Position numbers and translations under genes: made by a program. Below are positions 57,201 through 64,000 of a stretch of DNA of 64,000 nucleotides, piece after piece (position 1 is the first letter of the stretch; each line of letters starts with the position of its first letter). Source of the stretch: Mytilus edulis (Eukaryota; Mollusca; Bivalvia; Mytilida; Mytilidae); assembly GCF_963676685.1 (NCBI RefSeq), contig NC_092349.1, positions 82,968,604-83,032,603 on the forward strand, written 5' to 3'. The notes under the pieces are model-generated. The model was not told where the DNA came from, made no database searches, and was given only the letters and a program-made list of their open reading frames with translations.

Positions 57201-57239
57201 TATCCGAAGAGAATCAGAGAAAAGAACCGTCGTATTTAA
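54208..57239 (+). pseudogene. Ty3/gypsy pol remnant (protease, RT, RNase H, integrase)
   Basis: Protease: EIDTGASVSIMSE at about 54247. Reverse transcriptase: 54459-54941 with [21 protein letters not shown] and LNLNQAYQQI, then a stop and frame change; motif with VDDILITG near 55075; 55139-55642 with YLGFKINKHGI and LKAYLGMLNYYNRFL. RNase H begins LILACDASPYGLGAVL; a frame change follows near 55640. Integrase: HQGHPRITRM zinc-binding part (56160), a stop at 56240, broken catalytic core with LIISDNGAA near 56515, and a C-terminal module ending GPLSFHIKLQDG (56970). The reading frame is broken at about ten places by stops or indels, and the element is inert. Confidence 0.88.
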
Positions 57240-57575
57240 AGGATTTTATGTTGAAATAAATAGTTGATTTATATAGAGGCATAATAATCCTCACAACCGT
57301 TTGAAGTGCATTAAGTACTTCGCAGTGCATGTGTGTACATATCAATTAGTGTAAGAAATAACAACAAGACCAGTGCGAACATTTTTATTTTCATTTTCAT
57401 AGTAGGACATTATAGTTTAAGTTCAGAAAACTTTAACGAATGAATCTTTGTGATCTGACATTTTTTTTTCTTTCAAACTGATATGGACTTATCAATCAGT
57501 AGCCGTGAAAAGACATAAATTATCTGTAATTGAGTTAATTTGTTTTTAATTTGTTTTTATCTAAGGCTGGAGAAG

Positions 57576-57776
57576 TGTTATAAAGTTCACCTCACTTTAT
57601 TACCTTGTTACCGTATCAACTGTTACAGTAATTATAATTGACAGATCAGCAACTCTCACATGTCTGCACGTTCTTAGATGACTTGTACACATGTTATCAT
57701 TCTGTAGTCTGACCATCAAACGATGAATTCAAGTTATAGAAACTGGATTGTATTATTACATAGCAAATATATTACA
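57576..57776 (+). repeat. 3' LTR (201 bp) with preceding purine tract
   Basis: The purine-rich AAGGCTGGAGAAG at 57563-57575 is followed by TGTTATAAAG, and the repeat ends ATATTACA at 57776, giving the TG...CA ends expected of an LTR. Confidence 0.75.
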
Positions 57777-57845
57777 TTATGCAATGTTATGCAATGATAT
57801 ACAATGTAATGTAATATACTTATGTAATGTAATGTAATGTCTTAC
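57777..57845 (+). repeat. Microsatellite-like ATGCA/ATGTA tract after the LTR element
   Basis: Runs of TTATGCAATG and TAATGTAATG words directly abut the 3' LTR, which hides any target-site duplication. Confidence 0.8.
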
Positions 57846-58551
57846 AGTCTTACATATCATAATATCTTTTTTTTTATCCTATTATACATGTTATATATCC
57901 CAAAACATGCAGGGGATCTATTTTGCAAAGTACATCATATATGTGTTGGTTAGTTTTTACGACGAAACTATATAAACAAAACTAAATTTTAGACAAGATA
58001 TATCGCAAAACACACAAAGTTAGAATGTAAAAATATCTTAAATGTATGTCAAATATACACATGTCACATACCTGTACTGATTCACGAGTGATAAATGACT
58101 TATTCACGAGTGATAAATGATCATGAATTTAAAAATAAACAGAAAAACTTCCACATATTTAAACAGAATCAGGTTGTTACAGTGCTTTAATGTGTGATTA
58201 TATCTGTTCTTAATAGACTTATCCATGTTATCAGCTAGCTTTTACAAGGTTAGTTAAATCTGTGTATACAACTTTTTTGTGTAAAAAACTAGTATTAACC
58301 GTCTTTTCTATGATATGAACATGATGAAATAAATACACAGGTAAATTATGATAACAGTCTGGTCAACTAAAACATGTGAGTCGTATCCACGAGTCCTTGA
58401 TTTATAAATATCAATATTAGAGTAAAATTGATTGAAAATACTGTTTAGATAAGTAGCTGTAAGTAACATGCTATTATACATGTTATATAAATAGATATAG
58501 AAGAGTAAGGTAAGACCTATAATTCTTTTTACTTATCATGCATGTCAAAAG
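57846..58551. other. Intergenic DNA, no gene seen
   Basis: AT-rich, with a short duplicated TTCACGAGTGATAAATGA (58081 and 58103). No gene. Confidence 0.45.
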
Positions 58552-58570
58552 GGGAGACCATTTGAAATTC

Positions 58571-58591
58571 GGGGGGGGGGGGGGGGGGGGG
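58571..58591 (+). repeat. Run of 21 G
   Basis: Uninterrupted G from 58571 to 58591, inside the left end of the TIR element. It can form a G-quadruplex and is prone to length error. Confidence 0.95.
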
Positions 58592-58727
58592 TCAGGAGGA
58601 TTTGTTTGTTTTGGATTGGTTATTTATTTTTTGTTAACTAAGAGGACATATTATCTATTTTCTGCACTATTGAAGCAAGATTTTTCATTTTCATTAAAGC
58701 AAGGGACTGATTATTTATTTTCACATA

Positions 58728-59416
58728 TTAAACGGGCACTACGAGATATATAAAAATCTAAAGTAAGATTTTTTTGTGTTCAATCAATAATGAAAGTGAA
58801 ATAGTGAAATAATAATTCGCTTTTAGCATCCAAAATGGTTCAATTTTGTCAAATTAAGCGAAGAAACATTGATAATTACTCATTCACTTGCAGGTGAACT
58901 AGTCGACCTCATTAAATCAGTATTCATGTGAACTTCAATTTAACCCCTTGCTAGAGATTGACAACGCATGCATTGTACGTGTACTGGTTATTTAAAGATA
59001 ATGAATGTCAACAATGAAAGTGAAACTACGGTAAATCATTTGATTACTGATTCGATCCATATAAAATCACTCTTATACGGTTAAAAACAATGAGAAACAT
59101 ATATTTTTAATCTATAAAATAAACTCAAACAGACCTAAACAAAAATCCTATTGCACGTGTTGGTTTAATCTATTCATATCTTTATTTATGTTTACATCGC
59201 TTATATGGTCATCTGAGGTCAAATCGATAGTTAATTAGATGGCGTCTGGACTAAAATACACACGAAACGAACCTTCATATTATCTACCCCATGCTCTGTA
59301 AACTGTTTATTTTAGACTTTTGGTAGTTACGATAAATGTTTTACATTATTATAAATCAAATATGAGAATTTGAGTCAAATCGGTGACCACGAATTTGACA
59401 GCTAGTGCCCCTTTAA
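58728..59416. mobile_element. Nested TTAA-flanked TIR element, 0.69 kb
   Basis: The left boundary is TTAAACGGGCACTACGAGA. The right boundary is TAGTGCCCCTTTAA, which read inverted is TTAAAGGGGCACTA. The repeats are about 13 bp with one mismatch. TTAA at both ends is the duplication expected of piggyBac-type transposition, so a piggyBac-like MITE is suggested, not shown. No transposase ORF. Confidence 0.6.
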
Positions 59417-60479
59417 AACATGATAAATAATACATGTGTAGTCAAGTCATTATGTACCATTTAATCAGAATTAATCATCATCCTCTGCAGAAATGAATCT
59501 TTTATATTCCCAACTGCATATACAAGTATTGCATACATACATAGTATTAAAGTTTGGTTGTAACTAATCTCATTTAAAAGTATTGGGAAACATGTTTCGC
59601 CGAGCTGAGCGAGGGAAATATTTTTTTTGAAGGGTTTTTGAAATGCTGAAGGCCCAAAAAGCTATAGAACAAATGATGCAAAATCATGCATTGTAGGTGT
59701 TCCCCAGATCCTTTCTTAATACGAAAATGCAAGTTCTGTTTTAATAATTTTTGACAATATTTTGGTCTCAAAGCAAAATGTATAGATTCAGTGTAAGACT
59801 TAAGTCTCTAGGGACAACATCAAAAGACCAATATGCATGATAAAGCAAAAAGGTAAGTCTGTGGCTGCTATTTTTTTTAACCTCATGATCAAATTAATAA
59901 CAAAATCACTGAATTACAAAATGAATGCAACACTAACAGAATACAGAAGGGCAATCAAGGAACAAAAGACAAATACATAAGAAGCATTGATCCCGAAAAA
60001 CCAAAGGCTACCTCTGAGGGAGAACAGAACTTGCTTTTTGCAAGGCACTCGCCATGAACACAATTTGATATGGAGACAAGCGTTTGGTTTTGAACTTTCC
60101 TACTTTATGCATTTGTCTCAATGTAGTTACGGCCCTGTTAAATAAAAGCGAGGTAAGTGTTCCTCAGACAATATACCTCAAGTTAAATGAAACCAATTTT
60201 CAGACATTTCAAGTATATTTAAATAATATTTATACTTTTATTATTAAAAGATTTGAGAAGTGTTTCCCGATTTTTTTGGGGAAAAAAGATGAATTTATGA
60301 AGAATCTGGTACCATCTCGTACTTTCAATTAGACCTGCTGAGTTATTGCAAGTCAGGTAATTTATTTTCAAACTACCACAGAACAAATCATTTATTTTTT
60401 TTATTATCAAGGCTGAGTTATTTTTTTTTTAAATCCTCCTGCCCCTCCCCCCCCCCGAATATCAAATGGTCGTCCCCTA

Positions 60480-60915
60480 AGTTCAAAAGAGGTACAAGAG
60501 GTGAAGTTGAAATCATCCTTTCGTAAGTTTACGGACACCATCAGGAGTTGTTTATCGGTTATGGAATATCCGTTTCACAGATAAAAGCGGATATGTCCTG
60601 ATGCCGTAATTACACATGTTACAATCCCATCTCCTTTCCCCGAATGTGACATACCGAATTATAATTATCGCCGGGTTTGTACTACATGTACTAACATTTA
60701 TAACACGACAGGTGACACATATGGAACAGGATATCTGTTTACCCTTCCGGAGCACATTAGAGCACCCCCAGTATTTGTTGCTCAGTCTTTCGTTTCTATG
60801 GTGTATTTTGTGTACTATTACTGGTCTATCATTCTTTTTTTTAATGGTGTTGTCAGTTTATTTTCGACTTATGAGTTTGAATGTCCCTCTGGTATCTTTC
60901 GCCTTTTTTTTTTTT
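60480..60915 (-). repeat. Dispersed repeat family F, inverted copy
   Basis: On the minus strand it reads GGCGAAAGATACCAGAGGGA, CATTCAAACTCATAAGTCGA, AATAAACTGACAACACCATT and then follows the family order to the TTCAACTTCACCTCTTG block. The plus-strand ORF 60616-60957 gives the same FRLMSLNVPLVSF peptide as other copies and is not a gene. Confidence 0.85.
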
Positions 60916-60944
60916 TACAAATATGACAAGCTGATCGTCCGAAT

Positions 60945-61150
60945 GTTGATATATTAGGAGGGGAAATAGGGGGTCCTTTAACATGTCAACAACACCTCGA
61001 TAAAGGAAAAAACAGTTAACAAAAAATGAAAAAATGCTGATAACAGTTAACAAAGTGGGTTGAAAACAGTTAACACCTTGAAAAAGGCCAAAACAGGTTA
61101 ACACAAAAAGGTCTTGACCCCCCCCCCCCCCCCCCCCCTTCTTCTCCCGC
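60945..61150 (+). repeat. ACAGTTAAC-word repeat ending in a run of 21 C
   Basis: Second copy of 19140-19400 (AACATGTCAACAACACCTCGAT, GTGGGTTGAAAACAGTTAAC, AAAAAGGCCAAAACAGGTTA). It ends with uninterrupted C at 61118-61138. Confidence 0.8.
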
Positions 61151-61455
61151 ATATATGTATATTAAAGAATGACATTAAAAACTTACGCAAACAATCATCG
61201 ATAAGTAAGCCAATAACTTTTTTTTATTACGATTACTTTAAAAAAAAAAAATGACAACTGTATTACAATATACATTTTGTGTCACACATTCTTCCTATAC
61301 AAAGCCCACCGAAATGGTCGTTAATAGCAGTATGAATGGCGATTGAATGCATGGTCAGATTTTTATAAGATTTAGTGACGTTTACGAAATTTTCGAGTAT
61401 TCTATTGCAAGCTTTCAGTGTAGTTACGTGCAATAATGCAATCTCAGAACAGAAA

Positions 61456-63519
61456 ATGAACAGTCACAATTACGTATCTCGTAAAGTCAAATTAAAGAAA
61501 CTACGGATTACACCACAGAGACATACTCAAATGTTAGGACAAGCTGCCGGTTCATATGGCCTCCTGTTTACTATTTTAGCTTGTAAAATGACACACGAAA
61601 TAGAACCATTGGTCAGTTGTCGGTGGCTAAAAGAGAAAATACTTGATAAAGCTTTAGAAGAAAATGTAGTGGTCTGTGACGTATCCTGGTCATCACAGAA
61701 AGACATGGAAAACCAGTATAAAAGGTAAAACAATAATGACTGGTACTTGTAATAAATCTAATGATACAGTTATTTTGTTAAAATAAAGCCCGTCAACCCA
61801 TAACCCTGTATGAAAAAGTCTGTGTAAACTTTCTTTTTGTACAATACAAGCTTAAGCCATACACCGTTTATGCTTCAGTTGTTAAACTTGTAAAATATAC
61901 AGTTCTTAGGTCATGAAACTTTTATTCTTGAGTAATTAAAACACCAAAATCCGAACAAACGCCTTTAACTTTATTTCAACAGTAATATTTTATACCATAT
62001 TTTATTCATGATTTATAATGAAACAACTTTTAATAGTTTGTATTTTATCTGCCACTTACTCTTAAACAATCCTGAACATTACATACAGGAGTTTGAACAT
62101 TTATTCCAGATATTGTACGAAATAGTTTGAAGAACAATTTATTGAAATCATATCAACTGCTTAGTATAAATAATGATTTCTAGAGTTACATAGCAATAGT
62201 AATACTGACTATATTTAGCAGATGTCTTCCGATTTTTCAGTTGTCATATTCCTGGTGCTGTATTTTTCAAGATTATGGACGAAGCCGAGTTTTCTGAGAT
62301 TTTCCCAAGAAATCTTCCAGCAATTGATACATTTGAACAAACTGCGAGAGAGGCTGGCATAAACAAAGACGATCATATTATTCTATACAGTGACTCGGAT
62401 ATGAACGGATTCTTTATGTCCGGTAGAGCGTGGTGGACATTCAAGGTAAGATTATATACTAGTTTTATACAGCGACACGGGCATGAACGGATTCTTTATG
62501 TCCGGTAGAGCGTGGTGGACATTCAAGGTAAGATTATATACTAGTTTTATACAGCGACACGGACATGAAAGGAGTCTCTGTCCGGAAGAGCGTTGCGTAG
62601 TGAACAGATTTTTTTTTGTGTCCGGTTGAGCATAGTGGACATTTTTTCATGCTTAGATTATTCTATGGCACTGGATAAATGAATAAAAGCTAATATTGAA
62701 AAAATAGCAAACATTATATAATAGCTCTTTCTCCTTTCTTTTTTTACAGGTTAATTGTATAAAATGACAAATATTGACATTTTTGTGAACTGATAAACCG
62801 GAATGAAACAATAGTTTTGATGGTGAAATGAAGAGTTAAAAAATGTAACGACTCGAAAGAAATTCATTACAGATTATACTATCCGGCGGTGGCGAAAACT
62901 TTTTGTATAAAACTTTATATTTCAGAAGGTAGAAGACCTGGATGCGACATACCTTTTGAGCAGATACCTTATGTTATAAAGTTTCACGGCCGTCTGTTAT
63001 ATGTCCATTGTGCTTGGTCTCATTTTCATAAACAATATGTCAACTATATTTGGTGAAAATAAAGGAATGATTGCAATGTGTACATGTCAATCTGGTAGGT
63101 TTCATCTGACCTTGACTTTATGGCTCATTTTACAATGACACAGTTCAGTTTTCGTGTTTTGGTCTGCTTTTCAATTACCATAAGCAATAGGTAACTGCAT
63201 TTGGTGTACATAATACTTGTAAGATGGACATGACTGTTTGACAAGATTTCTCTGACCTTGACTTCATTGTCATGAATATTTAAATATGTTAAGTTTTATA
63301 TGTGATACTTGAAGTCAAACCTTTATTTTTCAGACTTTAAACATAAAATCAAATGTAGTATTTGTACATATTCCGCTGACACGATCATAAATTTATTCCA
63401 ATTGTGTTTTAATATTCCAATAGGTATTTGGACACGAAAAGGTATCCATACTAGATGGTGGATTGCAGAAATGGAAAATGGAAGGTTTTCCTGTGACTGA
63501 TGATGTTTCAAAGCGAAAG
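61456..63519 (+). CDS. MPST: 3-mercaptopyruvate/thiosulfate sulfurtransferase, first three coding exons (partial)
   Basis: Exons are 61456-61724, 62241-62445 and 63424-63519, all GT-AG with agreeing phases (2, 0); the third ends at a GTAATA donor and the gene runs off the right edge. The first in-frame ATG after a stop at 61366 is at 61456. A start at MTHEIEPLVS (61588) would give a cytosolic-type protein, while the longer form has a basic, hydrophobic N-terminus (VSRKVKLKKLRITPQRHTQ) that could target mitochondria. The N-terminal rhodanese domain is clear: EPLVSCRWLKEKI, VVCDVSW, CHIPGAVFF, HIILYSDSDMNGFFM, RAWWTFK, VFGHEKVSILDGGLQKW. In this family the N-terminal domain is non-catalytic; the active Cys sits in the second domain, beyond the window. 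Role in the family: transfer of sulfur from mercaptopyruvate or thiosulfate, with H2S production. TST (rhodanese) is the alternative name; the two cannot be separated without the second domain. Confidence 0.88.
62386..62650 (+). repeat. Three tandem copies of the sulfurtransferase exon 2 end and splice donor
   Basis: Period 82 bp: ATGAACGGATTCTTTATGTC starts at 62401 and 62483, and a degraded ATGAAAGGAGTCTCTGTCCG at 62565. Each of the first two units ends CATTCAAG followed by GTAAGATT, so a second perfect donor lies 82 bases after the first. The third unit has lost its donor (GTGGACATTTTTTC). Confidence 0.95.
63012..63290 (+). repeat. Two diverged tandem monomers in sulfurtransferase intron 2
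   Basis: TTGGTCTCATTTTCATAAACAATATG..AACTATATTTGGTG (63016) and TTGGTCTGCTTTTCAATTACC..AACTGCATTTGGTG (63161) head two units of about 145 bp, both with TTTCATCTGACCTTGACTT-like ends. I know similar monomers from other bivalve DNA. Confidence 0.7.
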
Positions 63520-64000
63520 GTAATACTATGATAATATATATTCTTATTTTGTATACAATCATTGTTAAAGTGTTGCATCATTGTGGAAAAAGAAGGGTTA
63601 TGGGGGAACCATGACACACAATTAATATGTGCATAGATTTTTTTTTCAAAAAGCAAAGGGACAGTGCTTTTATTGAATACTCTATCTTCGGACTTTAATA
63701 TACCAAAGTTGGAGCAAAGTGCATATTTTTTTCTTTCATGAACATTTTAGCAATCAACACCTGAAATAATCGAGAACAAGGCGTGTAGTTTATAGTATAC
63801 TCTACAAACCTTCTGCATTCAGAAGCTAGACATAACTTTTATCACATAATGTAATTTTCTGTTTATTTTGTGGTTATTGATGGCTTTTTAAATGGAGCGA
63901 TGATTTACTCAGTCTTTAGGGAATGACATTAAACTTTCTCCAGGGTTTCAAAATTTTGAAGCGAGCGAATCCGAATAACCATGAATATATTTGAAATGGC
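63520..64000 (+). other. Start of sulfurtransferase intron 3
   Basis: AT-rich, no exon recognised before the window edge. Confidence 0.6.

Larger units (their letters stand above)
53100..57776 (+). mobile_element. Ty3/gypsy LTR retrotransposon, decayed
   Basis: The order LTR, primer-site region, gag, protease, reverse transcriptase, RNase H, integrase, purine tract, LTR defines a Ty3/gypsy-type element. Every long reading frame is interrupted. Block 53125-53277 matches 57649-57776 (GCAACTCTCACAYGTCTRCA, TAGTCTGACCATCAAAYGATG, AGAAACTGGATTGTATTATT). The 4.7 kb size is typical. Loss of shared sequence in the left half of the LTRs indicates an old insertion. Confidence 0.93.
58552..60477. mobile_element. 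TIR element of 1.9 kb with G-run ends
   Basis: The left end, GGGGAGACCATTTGAAATTC, followed by 21 G and CAGGAGGATTT, is mirrored at the right: read inverted from 60477 it is GGGGACGACCATTTGATATT, a G-rich run and CAGGAGGATTT. The next 100 bases also correspond loosely (GTTATTTATTTT, repeated in both arms). These ends are familiar to me from mussel DNA; superfamily unknown. Inside are a second TIR element (58728-59416) and a non-coding stretch, 59420-60420, with a 65-codon minus-strand ORF that is probably part of a repeat. Confidence 0.65.

Noticed and set aside
53337-57239. A working Ty3/gypsy polyprotein
   Set aside because: Early stop in gag and repeated stops and frame changes through pol.
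60853-61152. Minus-strand ORF with a poly-Gly stretch
   Set aside because: The glycines are the C21 run read in reverse; the sequence is two dispersed repeats.

Overview
This window looks like nuclear DNA of a marine bivalve, most likely a Mytilus-type mussel. The DNA is AT-rich, genes are split by GT-AG introns, and several short dispersed repeats resemble ones I know to be common in mussel genomes. The genus is an inference from these repeats and from the protein matches; no marker gene is present.

Three host genes can be assembled with matching splice phases. (1) Minus strand, 15500 to 10781: a six-exon RNF34/RFFL-type E3 ubiquitin ligase of 371 codons (FYVE-like zinc finger, two SAP-type helical modules, C-terminal RING) that includes an 18-nt microexon. 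(2) Plus strand, 32840 to 37986: a three-coding-exon, 1126-residue protein with seven C2H2 zinc fingers, a Gln-rich N-terminus and an acidic C-terminal half. A probable non-coding first exon ends at 24402, giving an 8.4 kb first intron. (3) Plus strand, 61456 to the right edge: the first three coding exons of a 3-mercaptopyruvate/thiosulfate sulfurtransferase (rhodanese family); the catalytic second domain lies outside the window.

The rest is mostly mobile DNA. From left to right: a 50-bp minisatellite with a 300-bp higher-order period (1-1668); several MITE/SINE-like elements (3.8, 5.7, 8.1 kb); repeats inside RNF34 introns; a TIR element (17.1-17.8 kb); a nearly intact CR1/jockey-group LINE with one frameshift (20.7-23.8 kb); a perfect 46-bp-arm hairpin (26.3 kb); a second, decayed LINE on the minus strand sitting exactly between two ~0.85 kb direct repeats (27.0-32.05 kb); a third decayed LINE split by a SINE-like repeat (44.7-46.7 kb); a 1.57 kb unit bounded by ~190-bp inverted repeats with an exon-like ORF inside (47.9-49.4 kb); an internally deleted Penelope-like element (50.4-51.3 kb); a decayed Ty3/gypsy LTR retrotransposon (53.1-57.8 kb); and nested TIR elements with G21 and C21 runs nearby (58.5-61.1 kb).

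A theme is local tandem duplication of splice-site regions. The 3' splice site plus start codon of RNF34 exists in six copies (period 76-81 bp). The exon 2 splice donor of the sulfurtransferase gene exists in three copies (period 82 bp). The three host genes are not functionally linked by anything visible here.
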